A stretch of DNA of 64,000 bases from the NCBI GenBank assembly GCA_021805865.1, contig JAJZDX010000026.1:1-64000 (forward strand), read 5' to 3'. Both the position numbers and the translations under genes were made by a program. Origin of the DNA: Pseudomonadota bacterium. GTDB lineage: Bacteria; Pseudomonadota; Gammaproteobacteria; Steroidobacterales; Steroidobacteraceae. Positions 7,409 to 18,082 of the stretch are shown here, one piece after another. How positions within the stretch are numbered: the first letter of the stretch is position 1; each line of letters opens with the position of its first letter. The notes below the pieces were generated by a model. The model was not told where the DNA came from. It saw only the letters and a program-made list of their open reading frames with translations, and ran no database searches.

Positions 7409-10234
7409 ATGACCGACTACAAACACACCATCAACCTGCCCCAGACCGCCTTCCCGATGAAGGCGGACCTCGCCCGGCGCGAGCCGGCCATGCTGGGGGA
7501 GTGGGAGGAGCGCGGCATCTACGCGAAGCTGCGCGAGTTCTCGCGCGGACGGCCCCGCTTCGTGCTGCACGACGGTCCGCCGTATGCCAACGGGGCCATC
7601 CACATCGGTCATGCCGTCAACAAGATCCTGAAGGACATCATCGTCAAGTCGCGCACGCTCGATGGGTTCGATGCGCCCTACATCCCGGGCTGGGACTGCC
7701 ACGGTCTGCCGATCGAGCACCAGGTTGAGAAGAAGCATGGCCGCGCCGGCGGCAAGCTCGACGCGGCCGCGTTTCGCGCCGCATGCCGCGCTTTTGCCGC
7801 CGAGCAGATCGATTTGCAGCGCACGGACTTCAAGCGCCTGGGTGTCCTGGGGGACTGGGAGCGGCCCTACCTCACCATGTCTCCGCGGTACGAGGCGCAG
7901 CAGATCCGGGCCTTCGGTCGCATCATCACAAATGGCCACCTTTACAAGGGCGTCAAGCCCGTGCATTGGTGTCTCGACTGCCGCTCCGCCCTCGCCGAGG
8001 CCGAGGTTGAATACGCCGAGAAGATCTCGTCGGCCATCGACGTGGGGTTCCCGGTCCTCGATCTGCATGATCTCGAGCGACGCTTCGGCCTTGGGCGTGG
8101 CCGCTTGGGCGCAGATCCGGTGGACATCGTCATCTGGACCACCACACCCTGGACGCTGCCGGGCAACCAGGCCGTTGCGCTGCGCGGGGAGTTCCGCTAC
8201 GCGCTGGTTGAGGCGCAGATCGGCGATGGGCGGCGCCGGCTCATTCTCGCGGCCGAGCTCCTCGAGGGCTGCCTGCAGCGCTACGGCGCTTCGGGGCACG
8301 AGGTGCTCGCGGAGGCGCAGGGGCTCGAGCTGGAGGGTCTTGCGCTGCAACACCCCCTGCAGGATCGGGCGGTGCCCGTGATCCTGGGCGAGCACGTGAC
8401 GCTCGAGGCCGGCACCGGGGCCGTGCACACCGCGCCGGGCCACGGTCAGGAGGACTATGTGGTCGGTCAGCGTTACCGGCTGCCGGTGGTCAATCCCGTC
8501 GGGAACGACGGGCGCTTCCTGCCCGACACCGCGCTCGTCGCCGGACTCAAGGTCGACGAAGCCAACGCCGTGCTGCTCGATGCGCTCGCCGGACGCGGCC
8601 GCCTGCTGGCGCATCGCAAGCTCACGCACAGCTATCCGCACTGCTGGCGTCACAAGACCCCGGTCATCTTCCGCGCCACCCCGCAGTGGTTCATCGGCAT
8701 GGAGCGCAATCATCTTCGCGAGCACGCGCTGCGCGACATCGGGAAAGTGAGCTGGACGCCCGCGTGGGGCGAGCAGCGCATCCGCGGCATGATCGAGGGC
8801 CGCCCGGACTGGTGCATCTCGCGCCAGCGGCTCTGGGGCGTGCCCATTGCGCTTTTCGTCCATGCCGAGACCGGCGCGCCGCATCCTCGCACCCAGGAGC
8901 TGATCGAGGAGGTCGCCCGGCGGGTCGAGCGCGAGGGCATCGAGGCTTGGTTCTCGCTCGAGCCGGCGCAGTTGCTGGGACCGGAGGCCGGCAGTTACGA
9001 GAAGGTCACCGACGTCATGGACGTGTGGGCCGATTCCGGCCTCTCGTTCGAGTGCGTGGGCGCCGAGCGCAGTGAGATCGGCTCGCCGGTCGATCTGTAC
9101 CTCGAGGGCTCCGACCAGCATCGCGGCTGGTTCCACAGCTCCCTGCTGATGTCCGAGGCGCTCTACGAGCGCGCCCCCTACCAGGGAGTGCTGACTCACG
9201 GGTTCACGGTGGACGAGCAGGGCCGCAAGCAGTCGAAGTCGCTCGGCAACGTCGTGGCGCCCCAGAAGGTGATGAACAGCCTGGGGGCGGATGTGCTGCG
9301 GCTGTGGGTATCGGCGACCGACTACGCCAACGAGATGAGTGTCTCGGAGGAGATCCTCAGGCGCATGGCCGATTCCTACCGCCGCATGCGCAACACCGTG
9401 CGCTACTTGCTCGGCAACCTCCACGGCTTCGATCCTCAGCGCCACGCGCTGCCGCCCGAGGAGCTGCTCGCCCTCGACCGCTGGGCGCTCGAGCGCGCGG
9501 GCGCGCTGCATGGGGAGGTCGTGCAGGCCTATCGGCGCTACGCCTTTCACCTGATCTACCAGAAGGTGCACAACTTCTGCAGCGTGGACCTGGGCTCGTT
9601 CTACCTGGATGTGCTGAAGGACCGCATGTACACCACGCCGACGGAGGGTCGTGCGCGCCGCTCGGCGCAGACGGCCATGTACCACATCGCCGAGAGCATG
9701 GTGCGCTGGCTTGCGCCCATCCTCTCGTTCACCGCCGAGGAGATCTGGCGGCATCTGCCGGGCGAGCGCGCCGAGTCGGTTTTTCTCGCGACCTGGTACG
9801 GGCTGCCGCAGGCGAGCGCGGCGGAGATCGACTGGCCGGCGCTGCTGATGCTGCGCGCCGATGTGACGCGGGAGCTCGAGAAGCTGCGTGATGCGGGCAC
9901 GATCGGCGCGCCGCTCGACGCCGAGGTGGACATTTACTGCGCCCCTGCCGAGTATGGGCGATTCAGCGTGCTGGGCGAGGAGCTGCGCTTCTTTTTCATC
10001 ACTTCGCATGCTCGCGTGCATCGGCTCGGGACTGCTTCCCCGGCCGATGCCGTGCCGGCGGCGAGCCTTGCCCGCGAGGGGGTCTGGGTGGCGGTCAAGC
10101 CCACGCAGGACCCCAAGTGCGTGCGTTGCTGGCAACGACGTCCGGACGTTGGTGCAAATGCGGTCCATCCCGAACTCTGTGGGCGCTGCGTCCTCAATGT
10201 CGAGGGGCCCGGCGAGGAGCGGCACTTCGTATGA
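7409..10234 (+). CDS. ileS: Isoleucyl-tRNA synthetase
   Basis: This 941-aa class I synthetase charges tRNA-Ile in the cytosol. The HIGH motif is in [14 protein letters not shown] (~60-73), [11 protein letters not shown] marks the editing domain, and the KMSKS loop reads KQSKS (~608). A C-terminal zinc site (CVRCW and CGRCV, ~903-925) is complete. An in-frame TTG lies one codon upstream; ATG is preferred. The start lies three bases after the ribF stop, and the end overlaps lspA by ATGA, so the genes are translationally coupled. Confidence 0.97.
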   Translation: MTDYKHTINLPQTAFPMKADLARREPAMLGEWEERGIYAKLREFSRGRPRFVLHDGPPYANGAIHIGHAVNKILKDIIVKSRTLDGFDAPYIPGWDCHGLPIEHQVEKKHGRAGGKLDAAAFRAACRAFAAEQIDLQRTDFKRLGVLGDWERPYLTMSPRYEAQQIRAFGRIITNGHLYKGVKPVHWCLDCRSALAEAEVEYAEKISSAIDVGFPVLDLHDLERRFGLGRGRLGADPVDIVIWTTTPWTLPGNQAVALRGEFRYALVEAQIGDGRRRLILAAELLEGCLQRYGASGHEVLAEAQGLELEGLALQHPLQDRAVPVILGEHVTLEAGTGAVHTAPGHGQEDYVVGQRYRLPVVNPVGNDGRFLPDTALVAGLKVDEANAVLLDALAGRGRLLAHRKLTHSYPHCWRHKTPVIFRATPQWFIGMERNHLREHALRDIGKVSWTPAWGEQRIRGMIEGRPDWCISRQRLWGVPIALFVHAETGAPHPRTQELIEEVARRVEREGIEAWFSLEPAQLLGPEAGSYEKVTDVMDVWADSGLSFECVGAERSEIGSPVDLYLEGSDQHRGWFHSSLLMSEALYERAPYQGVLTHGFTVDEQGRKQSKSLGNVVAPQKVMNSLGADVLRLWVSATDYANEMSVSEEILRRMADSYRRMRNTVRYLLGNLHGFDPQRHALPPEELLALDRWALERAGALHGEVVQAYRRYAFHLIYQKVHNFCSVDLGSFYLDVLKDRMYTTPTEGRARRSAQTAMYHIAESMVRWLAPILSFTAEEIWRHLPGERAESVFLATWYGLPQASAAEIDWPALLMLRADVTRELEKLRDAGTIGAPLDAEVDIYCAPAEYGRFSVLGEELRFFFITSHARVHRLGTASPADAVPAASLAREGVWVAVKPTQDPKCVRCWQRRPDVGANAVHPELCGRCVLNVEGPGEERHFV

Positions 10235-10728
10235 GCACGAACCGCGGGAAAAGCGGGCTGTGGTGGCTGCCGGTGACGGGGCTGGTGATCGCGCTCGACC
10301 AGTGGACCAAGGAGCTGGTGGTCCGGCACATCGCCTATCATGGGGCGGTGCGCCTGCTGCCGGTGCTCGATCTGACTCTCACGTACAACAGTGGAGCGGC
10401 CTTCAGCTTTCTTGCCGGCGAGTCCGGCTGGCAGCGCTGGCTGTTCACGGGGCTGGCGGTCGCGGTGGCGGTGCTGATTGCGGTGTATCTGTGGCGGCTC
10501 GACGCCCGCCGCCAGGGATTGCTGTGTCTTGCGTTGTCCCTCATCATGGGAGGAGCGATCGGTAACCTCATCGACCGGCTGCGCCTCGGCCATGTGGTGG
10601 ACTTCGTGCTGGCGCACTGGCATGGCGCGTATTTCCCGGCGTTCAACGTGGCGGACTCGGCGATCACGGTGGGCGCGGCGCTGCTGATCATCGACTTGTG
10701 GCGCGAGCGCGGCGCGCGCGCCGAATGA
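10231..10728 (+). CDS. lspA: Lipoprotein signal peptidase (signal peptidase II)
   Basis: This 165-aa inner-membrane aspartyl protease cleaves prolipoprotein signal peptides after diacylglyceryl transfer. Four hydrophobic segments are visible. The catalytic aspartates lie in [15 protein letters not shown] (~111-125) and FNVADSAI (~137-144), and [10 protein letters not shown] is the conserved periplasmic motif. It overlaps ileS by four bases. The window's several lipoproteins would depend on it. Confidence 0.97.
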   Translation: MSTNRGKSGLWWLPVTGLVIALDQWTKELVVRHIAYHGAVRLLPVLDLTLTYNSGAAFSFLAGESGWQRWLFTGLAVAVAVLIAVYLWRLDARRQGLLCLALSLIMGGAIGNLIDRLRLGHVVDFVLAHWHGAYFPAFNVADSAITVGAALLIIDLWRERGARAE

Positions 10729-10738
10729 GGAGGTCCCG

Positions 10739-11677
10739 ATGCGAGTGCTTTTAGCCAATCCCCGCGGATTCTGCGCCGGCGTGGACCGTGCCATCGACAT
10801 CGTCGAGCGTGCTATCGACCTGTTTGGCGCGCCGATCTTCGTGCGGCACGAAGTGGTGCACAACCGCCACGTCGTCGATCGGCTGCGTGAGCGCGGCGCG
10901 GTGTTCGTCGAGGAGCTGTGCGATGTGCCCGCCGGAGCGACCGTGATCTTCTCCGCGCACGGCGTCTCGCACGCGGTGGAGCACGAGGCCCGGGAGCGGG
11001 GCCTGAAGGTCTTCGACGCCACCTGCCCCCTGGTGACCAAGGTGCACATGGAGGTGCAGCGCTATGCGCACGAGGGCCGTGAGGTGATCCTCATCGGTCA
11101 CGCGGGCCATCCGGAGGTGGAGGGCACCATGGGCCGTTTCGATACGTCCTTCGGCGGACGGATGGCTCTGGTCGGGAGCGTCGAGGAGGCGGAGGGTCTG
11201 ACGGTGAGCGACCCGGCCAATCTCGCATTCGTGACCCAGACGACGCTGTCGGTGGACGATACCGTGGAGATCGTCGGTGCGCTGCGGCGCCGCTTCCCGC
11301 AGCTCGCCACGCCGCGCAAGGAAGACATCTGCTACGCGACGCAGAACCGTCAGGACGCGGTCAAGAGGCTGCTCACCGAGTGCGACATCCTGATCGTGGT
11401 CGGCTCGAGCTCGAGCTCGAACTCCAACCGTCTGCGCGAGCTTGCCGAGCGCTCCGGAGTTCCGGGCTACCTGGTCGACGGGCCGCAGGATCTTGACCGG
11501 GAGTGGTTTGAGGGCAGGCGCTGCGTGGGCCTGACGGCCGGTGCATCCGCGCCCGAGGTGCTGGTCCGTGCGGTGTTGGAGCAGCTGCACGCCTGGGGGG
11601 CGGAGGTGCCGCGGGAGGTGGCCGGGAGGGAGGAGAAGGTGACGTTCGGGCTGCCGAGGGAGCTGCGGCGCGCCTAG
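10739..11677 (+). CDS. ispH: 4-hydroxy-3-methylbut-2-enyl diphosphate reductase
   Basis: This 312-aa 4Fe-4S enzyme performs the last MEP-pathway step, giving IPP and DMAPP that feed IspB. The three cluster cysteines are visible: C12 in RGFCAGV, C~96 in DATCPLV and C~197 in ICYATQNRQ. Histidines in HEVVHN, HGVSH and [10 protein letters not shown] are conserved. A strong GAGGAGG lies just upstream. Its end overlaps the end of the convergent acyltransferase gene by four bases. Confidence 0.97.
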   Translation: MRVLLANPRGFCAGVDRAIDIVERAIDLFGAPIFVRHEVVHNRHVVDRLRERGAVFVEELCDVPAGATVIFSAHGVSHAVEHEARERGLKVFDATCPLVTKVHMEVQRYAHEGREVILIGHAGHPEVEGTMGRFDTSFGGRMALVGSVEEAEGLTVSDPANLAFVTQTTLSVDDTVEIVGALRRRFPQLATPRKEDICYATQNRQDAVKRLLTECDILIVVGSSSSSNSNRLRELAERSGVPGYLVDGPQDLDREWFEGRRCVGLTAGASAPEVLVRAVLEQLHAWGAEVPREVAGREEKVTFGLPRELRRA

Positions 11678-12654
11678 TGCCCATCCTCTTCCGGGACCCG
11701 CCCCTGCGGGGCCGGCCTTCGACCGTCCAAAATCACCCTCGGTGATCTTGGACGGACGTACACGGATTTCTTGAGCTTCCAGCGCTTATGCGACCAGGGC
11801 CAGTCGGCGGGCGCTGCGAGGATCTGGCGCTCCACCTGCTGCACGTAGCGCTCGGTGAGCTCACCGGGCGGGAGTGATTCTCCCGGGGCCGCGAGCGGCA
11901 CGAACTCCATCTCGTAGAAGCCGCGCTGCACTCGGCGCATGGCGATGAAGAACACCGGGAAGCGGGTGGCGCGGGAGATCTCCTCCGGGCCCATGTAGAA
12001 GGCGGTGTCGCGATTGAGGAACCGCGTCCAATGCTTGTGCTCGCTGGTGGTCGGCTCCTGGTCGGCGACCATGGCCACGGCGCGCGAGGTCCTGCCCCGC
12101 TTGATGATGTCGGCGAGCAGGTGTTTGGCGGGGATGAGGCGGCAGCCGAAGCGGCCGCGCACTTTTCTCATCTCGCGCTCGGCCCAGGGATCGATGAGCG
12201 GCTTGTAGGCGGCATCGAGCGGGTATCCCAGTTCCAGGGAGAGCGCGAGCAGCATCCACTCCCAGTTGCACTGGTGGGCCGCGGCGAGCAGCACCGGCCC
12301 CCCCGAGAGGTACGCCCGGGGCGCCTCGAGATTGAGGATGCGTACACGGCGGCGGATCTCATCGGCCGGGAGGGTTGCCGACTTGATGACCTCGACCAGC
12401 ATGTCGGCGAAGCCCTGGTAATAGCTGCGGCGCACCTCTCGCATGCGCCGCTCGCTCCAATCCGGGAACGAGCGTGACAGGTTGTCGCGCACCACCTCGT
12501 CGCGATAGGGAAAGACGCGAAAGGCGAGCCAGCCGAGAAATCCCGCCAGCCCGTACAGCAGGCCGAGCGGCACGCGCGACAGCCATCGCACCCACCAGAC
12601 TTGGCGTGCGGTCGGCTCGTCGGCCGAAGGGCGGCGGGAGGTCGAGGCGGGCAT
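11674..12654 (-). CDS. LpxL/HtrB-type lipid A acyltransferase
   Basis: This 326-aa membrane-associated enzyme transfers an acyl chain from acyl-ACP onto Kdo2-lipid IVA (or a related lipid) at the inner membrane. One N-terminal hydrophobic segment ([17 protein letters not shown]) is followed by the catalytic H-x4-E motif in AAHQCNWEW (~125-132), and [17 protein letters not shown] is the family's later conserved block. I cannot tell whether it is the lauroyl or myristoyl enzyme. It converges on ispH and stands alone. Confidence 0.88.
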   Translation of the reverse strand: MPASTSRRPSADEPTARQVWWVRWLSRVPLGLLYGLAGFLGWLAFRVFPYRDEVVRDNLSRSFPDWSERRMREVRRSYYQGFADMLVEVIKSATLPADEIRRRVRILNLEAPRAYLSGGPVLLAAAHQCNWEWMLLALSLELGYPLDAAYKPLIDPWAEREMRKVRGRFGCRLIPAKHLLADIIKRGRTSRAVAMVADQEPTTSEHKHWTRFLNRDTAFYMGPEEISRATRFPVFFIAMRRVQRGFYEMEFVPLAAPGESLPPGELTERYVQQVERQILAAPADWPWSHKRWKLKKSVYVRPRSPRVILDGRRPAPQGRVPEEDGH

Positions 12655-13113
12655 CGGCGCATGGTAGCGGCCCCGGCCGCGCAGTCAATCCGCGCACCCG
12701 TGCCGCGCAGGTGAGACCCTCCCTCGTGCGCCGAGGCTCGCCCGCGCGCCTGAGAGCGGCATTCGGCGGCCGGGTCGGCCGCCGGCCGCGCTGCGCGCCT
12801 CCTCACCAGCACGACATCGCCCGTGGCGCGCATCGCGGCGATGGTTCTGTTGGTGTGGATTCATGACAAACAAACTCGTCGCTGAATGTCAGGTTGGCGG
12901 CGAGGCTGCGGGGCGGGCCGCATGGTGTTGGTGGGGGCTGAGATCGCGCGCGGGTCCGGTCGCGCCGCGGCCAGGCGCCGGATTTCGCGTCGCGCTCGGG
13001 ATGGCGCTGTTTGGCGACAGCGCTTCGATTCCCGCTGGAGGTGGAACCGGGTAAGATCAAGAGGCGAGGGAAGAGCGGCGGGGGTCGTTCATGCAGTGTG
13101 TTATAGATTCAGG
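12655..13113. other. Intergenic region between acyltransferase and kinase genes
   Basis: No convincing gene is seen in these 459 bases; several GC-driven open frames lack ribosome binding sites and protein-like composition. The only structure noted is a 9-bp inverted repeat (12764-12784) with a 3-base loop upstream of the leftward acyltransferase gene. Promoters for both flanking genes must lie here but none matches consensus clearly. Confidence 0.5.
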
Positions 13114-13938
13114 ATGCGATTCATGGGCATTTTGAGCGAAGGTCATCGATCCCACCAGGCGCGGCGCGCCGCGCGGCGCGTTGCGGTGTTGGACTATCAG
13201 TTGCAGGATTGCCTGACCCGGCTCGAGACGGCCCGGCGCGACCTCGAGATCATCCGCGCGGGACTGTCCCATGTGCTGCGCAGCCGTCTGCCCGCTGCCG
13301 AGCGCCTGGCCGAGAGAATGGAGCGACATCGTTCCCCGCCGCATGCGGTCCGGCGCGCGCCGGCGCAGGCGAGCGAGGAGTTGCGTCGGATCGGGCGGCT
13401 CCTCGGGCAGCTGTTGCTGCTTGCCGACATCGAGCGCAGGCGCATGAGCGTGCGGCCCGTCGATCTGACGGCGTTGGCTACGACGGCTGTCGAGCGCCTG
13501 CGCTCGCGGGAGCCGCGTCGCGGCGTCGATGTCCACATCGAAGCCGGCTTTCTGGTGCAGGCCGACGCGTACCTTCTCGGGGTGCTGCTCACGGTGCTGA
13601 TAGAGGATGCCTGGCGTCGCGCGCGCCTCGGGACTCAGGCCGGCATTCACATCGGCTGCGCGGCGATGGGATCGGATACGGTGTGCTTCGTGCGTGACAA
13701 CGGCGAGGGTTTCGATCCCGCCGAGCTCGACCGTCTGATCGGCCCTGGTGGGCGCACGGGCCGCGGTTCGCGCCCCTGGCGCGCTTTCGGTCTCATCCTC
13801 GCCCGGCGCATCATCGAGCGCCACGGCGGGCGCTTGTGGGTGGACGCGTGTCCCGAAATTGGCGCAACGGTGTACTTCACGGTTGTCCCGGCGGCGGTTG
13901 CGGACGCGCAGGATCTGGAGCGGGCCGCGTTCGGGTAG
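13114..13938 (+). CDS. Degenerate sensor histidine kinase, 274 aa
   Basis: A soluble protein with a helical dimerisation-like part (~15-100) and a histidine-kinase ATPase fold (~130-260). A histidine sits in LSHVLRSRL (~52) at the usual phospho-acceptor position, but the motif has drifted from HDLRxPL. DNGEGF is an intact G1 box. The N box reads VLIEDAW where LxxNAW is expected (Mg-binding Asn replaced by Asp), and the G2 loop reads AFGLILA. Activity is therefore uncertain; it could be a scaffold. The frame is open from 12886, but the ATG at 13114 gives a compact product. A small winged-helix gene follows within 100 bases. Confidence 0.65.
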   Translation: MRFMGILSEGHRSHQARRAARRVAVLDYQLQDCLTRLETARRDLEIIRAGLSHVLRSRLPAAERLAERMERHRSPPHAVRRAPAQASEELRRIGRLLGQLLLLADIERRRMSVRPVDLTALATTAVERLRSREPRRGVDVHIEAGFLVQADAYLLGVLLTVLIEDAWRRARLGTQAGIHIGCAAMGSDTVCFVRDNGEGFDPAELDRLIGPGGRTGRGSRPWRAFGLILARRIIERHGGRLWVDACPEIGATVYFTVVPAAVADAQDLERAAFG

Positions 13939-14031
13939 CTGTTTGAAGGGGGGATTTGGGGCGAGCAGACCCATTTTGTTGTAGAGTTGTCCACGCAGAA
14001 ACACGAAGCAACCTCGGGGGTTGCGGCAGCG

Positions 14032-14373
14032 ATGTCACGGCGGAGCTATCCGGCCGAAACCGAGCTGGACAGTCTGCTCGGGGTGCTGCTGCGCCTCAGG
14101 ATGGGCAACGGCAACCATCTGCCGGGCTTCACCGAGCCCATATTGATCTTTCTTGGGACTCGGGCGGAGCACCCGGTGAAGATGGGGGAGCTGCGCGAGC
14201 GGCTCGGACTCGGTCAGTCGCGCGCAAGCCGGCTGTGTGCCGCGCTCAAGCGCGCCGGCCTGGTGGAGATCACCACGGCGGCCGAGGATCGCCGCGCCTC
14301 CTGGGTGCAGCTGTCCCAGGCGGGCTGGGCGCTCGTCGATGAATGCGCCAACGCATTGCGTGCAAAGACTTAG
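14032..14373 (+). CDS. Small MarR-like winged-helix regulator
   Basis: The 113-aa product has a winged-helix domain: VKMGELRERLGLGQSRASRL is the helix-turn-helix, followed by LKRAGLVEI and wing AAEDRRASWVQLS. It is shorter than typical MarR proteins (about 140 aa), with only short flanking dimerisation helices. An in-frame TTG at 13987 would add 15 residues; the ATG at 14032 is preferred. It follows the degenerate kinase gene on the same strand and converges on the dsbG-like gene. Ligand and targets are unknown. Confidence 0.75.
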   Translation: MSRRSYPAETELDSLLGVLLRLRMGNGNHLPGFTEPILIFLGTRAEHPVKMGELRERLGLGQSRASRLCAALKRAGLVEITTAAEDRRASWVQLSQAGWALVDECANALRAKT

Positions 14374-14417
14374 GCGCGCCTGCATCCGGGTAAGGATCAA
14401 TCCAAACCCGGATGAAT

Positions 14418-15275
14418 TCAGCGCCGGCGACCAGCGTGCGCGTAGGCCATGAGCCAGCGCTCGGGCGGCAGACCCACCTCGACCGACCACTGCCCGTTGG
14501 GCTTGTGGAACATCAATGTCGGTGTGCCCGAACCGCCGATGTCGCTCATGGCGTCCAGATGGGCTTTCAACACGGCGGCGATCCGGGGGGGGATCGTCCT
14601 GGCCGGAGCGATACCGCCGTGTTCATGTGCCACATCGAAGCGGTCCTCGTCGAGGCGCAGCGCCAGCCGAGGATGCGCGGCCGTCAGGATCGCCGCGGCG
14701 CGTGCCCGGCTCGTGGACTCCAGAAACCCAACCAGCACCCAGCGCACCTGCAGCCGGCCGGCGCCGATCAGCGGCTCGGCCATGTGGTAGAAGCGGTAGC
14801 AGAAGCTGCAGTTGGGATCGATGATGGCGTAAATCGTGGGAGCATCGGCCGGGCCCTCGGTAATCAGATGCCCGCCGCGATCGAGACGGCGGATCACTGC
14901 CCCGTAATCGGGAGTGGGCGCATAGCGAGCCCGGTATCGGGAGTTCAGATCCGCGCTCTTCGGTGAGATCAGCTCTCCGACGAAGAGGTAGCCCCGCTCG
15001 CCGTAAACCACTTCCGTACTGCCCTCATAGCGCACCACGTAGCCCGCCAGGCCCGCTACGGCGGTCGGGAAGCGGCTCAGGATTTTTACCTTCCCGGACC
15101 GGGCGAGCGCCTGAAGCGCCGGTGGCAGAGGCAGGCTCGAGGCGCGCGGCGCTGCAGCGGCTGCGCAGGCCGGCAGAGCAATGGCGAGCGCGGCAAGGCC
15201 GGCAAGTGCCCGACGCAGGGCCGGAGAGAGGCGTGCGCCGCGCGCAGCCCCCGGGGGCAGGAACAGTGTGGACAC
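14418..15275 (-). CDS. dsbG: DsbG/DsbC-like periplasmic thiol:disulfide oxidoreductase
   Basis: This 285-aa exported protein has a Tat-free signal sequence (ALAGLAALAIALPACAAAAA), a dimerisation domain (~45-130) and a thioredoxin-fold domain with the active site DPNCSFCYRFY (CxxC, ~152-162) and the cis-Pro loop SGTPTLMF near 260. The family isomerises or reduces periplasmic disulfides and is kept reduced by DsbD, not seen here. The frame continues to 15362, but a GTG at 15275 with GGAG six bases upstream is the better start. CSFC rather than CPYC or CGYC at the active site is a variant. Confidence 0.88.
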   Translation of the reverse strand: MSTLFLPPGAARGARLSPALRRALAGLAALAIALPACAAAAAPRASSLPLPPALQALARSGKVKILSRFPTAVAGLAGYVVRYEGSTEVVYGERGYLFVGELISPKSADLNSRYRARYAPTPDYGAVIRRLDRGGHLITEGPADAPTIYAIIDPNCSFCYRFYHMAEPLIGAGRLQVRWVLVGFLESTSRARAAAILTAAHPRLALRLDEDRFDVAHEHGGIAPARTIPPRIAAVLKAHLDAMSDIGGSGTPTLMFHKPNGQWSVEVGLPPERWLMAYAHAGRRR

Positions 15276-15375
15276 AAGATCTCCGCTTGTCTCGAGTCGG
15301 CAGTCTACCCCAGCTCCGGCTCCAGGTTTGCTGCTGCCGTCCGGGATTGCCTGTCCCGGCACCCGAGCCGGCCTA

Positions 15376-16128
15376 CTAGCGCTGCGAGGGCAGATTCAGC
15401 TCGAAGCATGCGCCGTTTGGCGTATTGGGCCGGTGCTCGAGCGTGCCGCCGTGCGCACGCGCGATGGTGCGGCTGCTGGCCAGACCCAGCCCGGTACCGG
15501 CCGGCTTGGTCGTACAGAACGGGTCGAAGAGCCGTTGGGCGACGGTCGGTGCGATACCCGGCCCGTTGTCGCAGACGAGGATCGTGATGTCGCCGTCCCG
15601 GGCTCGGGCGGTTCGGACCACCACTTCGCGCGAAGGGGCCGGCACTTCGGCAAGCGCCTCGAGGGCGTTGCGCACCAAGGCGAGGACGACCTGCTGGATC
15701 TGGGCGCGGTCGAGCACGAGCGGGGGCAGACCGTCTGTGAGCTCGATGCGGCAGCGCGCCTGGTGATGGCGGGCGTCGGACTCGATCAGATCGGCGAGCT
15801 CGCGGATCAAGGAGTTGACGTCGGTGGGCTCGCCACGGGCCCCGCGGGCTCGAGTGAGGCCGCGCAGCCGGTTGATGATGTCGCCGGCCCGTACCGCCTG
15901 CGCGGTGATCTGGCGCAGCGCATCGCGGACTTCCTCGAGGTCCGGATCGGGCAGTCCGAGCAGCCGCTCGCAGGCCTGAGCATAGTTGGCGACGGCGGCG
16001 AGCGGCTGGTTGAGCTCGTGTGCGATGCCGGCGGCCATCTCACCGACGGCGGCAAGACGCGAAACGTGCAGCAGCCGGTCGTGCAGCCGCCGGCTATCGT
16101 CATTGAGCTTCGAAGGATCAGCGGTCAT
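15376..16128 (-). CDS. Soluble sensor histidine kinase
   Basis: A compact 250-aa kinase of the FixL/DctB HisKA subgroup: phospho-acceptor H37 in AGIAHELNQPLAAV, N box LVRNALEAL (~157), G1 CDNGPGI (~191) and G2 GTGLGLA (~215), all intact. There is no membrane segment and no sensor domain, so input probably comes from a partner. No response regulator is adjacent. It lies downstream of and antiparallel to tRNA-Leu, and 13 bases before the 5' side of the dsbG-like frame. Confidence 0.9.
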   Translation of the reverse strand: MTADPSKLNDDSRRLHDRLLHVSRLAAVGEMAAGIAHELNQPLAAVANYAQACERLLGLPDPDLEEVRDALRQITAQAVRAGDIINRLRGLTRARGARGEPTDVNSLIRELADLIESDARHHQARCRIELTDGLPPLVLDRAQIQQVVLALVRNALEALAEVPAPSREVVVRTARARDGDITILVCDNGPGIAPTVAQRLFDPFCTTKPAGTGLGLASSRTIARAHGGTLEHRPNTPNGACFELNLPSQR

Positions 16129-16321
16129 GGCGCATCATCATTTGCTCCGACTGTGCCGACAAGTCTCTAAGTATTTTCCTAAAAGAGTGACGTGGGACAG
16201 ATTCCGGCAACCGCGCCCCGGCTCGGTCGCGAGGGGGCCGCCGCGCCCGGCACCGCCCGCCGAGCCGGGAGCGGATGTCCCGCTATAATCGCTCCTTCCA
16301 GGCCGGCTTGCGGCGGCAGGC

Positions 16322-16406
16322 GCGAAAGTGGCGGAACTGGTAGACGCGCTGGACTTAGGATCCAGTGGGGTAACCCGTGAGAGTTCGAGTCTCTCCTTTC
16401 GCACCA
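16322..16406 (+). tRNA. tRNA-Leu (anticodon TAG)
   Basis: An 85-nt class II tRNA with acceptor GCGAAAG/CTTTCGC, anticodon stem CTGGA/TCCAG around CTTAGGA (anticodon TAG, reading CUA), a long variable arm and an encoded CCA end. Confidence 0.95.
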
Positions 16407-16780
16407 TATCGCTTGCTCGAGAAACATCGTAGTGTCGTTATTAGACGCGTCGGCCGCAGAAGAGTGCTCGCCCGGGTGCAAGGATTGCGTGTCGGAGGCG
16501 TGCCTGGCCGGACGGGCGGCTGCGCTCCGAGACGGCCTTGCCGCAGCACCCCATCGGGCATGGCGGGGGTGGTCTAGAGGACGTGCCCGGAAGGGGGGGG
16601 TAGAGTTCTTGCGATCGCGCGTGCCAAGGGACGGGCGCTGTGGCAAAATGCTCAGTCCCGCATGGCTGCCGCGTATAACTCCTTGAGTCTCCTGGAAGTT
16701 TGCGCTTTGCGCCTGGTTCGAGGCCGGATTTTCCACCGTGCCGGCGGCTCGTGCGCGTCCCACAGCTTTGAGGTTTAGGA
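16407..16780. other. Region between tRNA-Leu and tig
   Basis: These 374 bases contain no ORF with a credible ribosome binding site. The last ~100 bases must hold the tig promoter and leader; I could not assign a clear -35/-10 pair. Confidence 0.5.
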
Positions 16781-18082
16781 ATGCAGGTTTCTTTGTCCGC
16801 CCGCGGAGCTCTCGAGCGTCGGCTCGAGGTGGCCGTATCCGCCGCCGAGGTGACCCAGGAGTTCGAGCAGCGACTGAAGAAGGTCGCCCGCTCGGCGCGC
16901 CTGAAAGGCTTTCGCCCCGGCAAAGCCCCAATGCCCGTGATCCGCAAGCAATTCGGCGAGCAGGTGCATGCGGAAGTCGTCGATCATCTGATCCGCAGCT
17001 CGCTCACCGCGGCGCTACGGGAGCAGAATCTGACGCCTGCCGGTGGACCGCGCATCGAGCCGATTGCGGTGGCGCCGGGTGCGGACCTGAAGTACGCGGC
17101 CGTTTTCGAGGTGATGCCCGAGATCCAGGTCAAGACACCCGAGGGCACCGAAATCTCGCGGCCGACCGCCGAGGTCGGCGAGGCCGATGTGGATGCCATG
17201 ATCGAGAGCATGCGCAAGCAGCGCCCGGTGTTCACCACGGTCGAGCGCGAGGCCCGGGAGACCGACCGGGTGATCGTAGACTACAGTGGCCTGATGGACG
17301 GAGAGCCCTTTGAAGGGGGCGAGGCCCAGGATGTGGCTCTCGTGCTCGGCAGCCAGGAGGCGCGGCCCGAGCTGCAGGAGGCGCTCAAGGGGGCCCGCGC
17401 CGGTGAGACCCGCGCCGTGACCGTGAGCTTTCCGGCCGATCTTGCCAACAAGACACTGGCCGGGAGAAGTGCGGAACTCTCCGTGAGCGTCAAGCGAGTC
17501 GAGGAGCACTCGCTTCCTGCGGTGGACGAGGAATTCTGCAAGGCATTCGGGGTCGAAGAAAATGGCGTGGAGGCGCTGCGGGCCGAGGTGCGAAAGAGCA
17601 TGGAGCGGGAGCTTGCAGACCTGATCCAGGGGCGTCTGCGCGCGCAGGTGCTCGATGCGCTGCATGAGCAGAATCCGATCGACGTACCGCGTACGCTCAT
17701 CGACGAGCAAGTTCAGCAGATGCAGCTCGATGCGGCGCGCCAGATGGGTGTGCGAGATGTGTCGCAGCTGCCGCCTCGCGAGCCGTTCGAGGCGCCGGCG
17801 CGCAAGCGCGCCGCCTTGGGTCTGATCCTGGGCCAGGTCATTCGGGCGGAGGGACTCAAGGTCGACCCGATCAAGGTGCAGGAGCGTCTCGAGGATCTCT
17901 CGACGACCTATCCGAATCCCGAGGAGGCGCGCGCGACCTATCAGCGCAGCCGTGAGGCCATGCGGCAGATCGAATCAGCGGTGCTCGAGGAGCAGGTAAT
18001 CGACTGGTTTCTTGCACGGGCCAAGGTGACGGACCGGCCGATGAGCTTCCAGGAGGTCACCGGCTTTGGGCGAGATGCATAG
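16781..18082 (+). CDS. tig: Trigger factor
   Basis: A 433-aa ribosome-associated chaperone and peptidyl-prolyl isomerase. The N-terminal ribosome-binding part carries the signature GFRPGKAPMPV (~45-55), the FKBP-like domain spans ~150-245 (VDYSGLMDGEPFEGG), and the C-terminal chaperone arms fill the rest. Length matches the family (432 in E. coli). It heads the tig-clpP-clpX-lon cluster in the canonical order. Confidence 0.97.
   Translation: MQVSLSARGALERRLEVAVSAAEVTQEFEQRLKKVARSARLKGFRPGKAPMPVIRKQFGEQVHAEVVDHLIRSSLTAALREQNLTPAGGPRIEPIAVAPGADLKYAAVFEVMPEIQVKTPEGTEISRPTAEVGEADVDAMIESMRKQRPVFTTVEREARETDRVIVDYSGLMDGEPFEGGEAQDVALVLGSQEARPELQEALKGARAGETRAVTVSFPADLANKTLAGRSAELSVSVKRVEEHSLPAVDEEFCKAFGVEENGVEALRAEVRKSMERELADLIQGRLRAQVLDALHEQNPIDVPRTLIDEQVQQMQLDAARQMGVRDVSQLPPREPFEAPARKRAALGLILGQVIRAEGLKVDPIKVQERLEDLSTTYPNPEEARATYQRSREAMRQIESAVLEEQVIDWFLARAKVTDRPMSFQEVTGFGRDA

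Noticed and set aside
6509-10225. 1238-codon open frame on the minus strand
   Set aside because: It lies antisense to ribF and ileS, whose protein families are unmistakable; the opposite frame stays open because of GC-rich codon bias.
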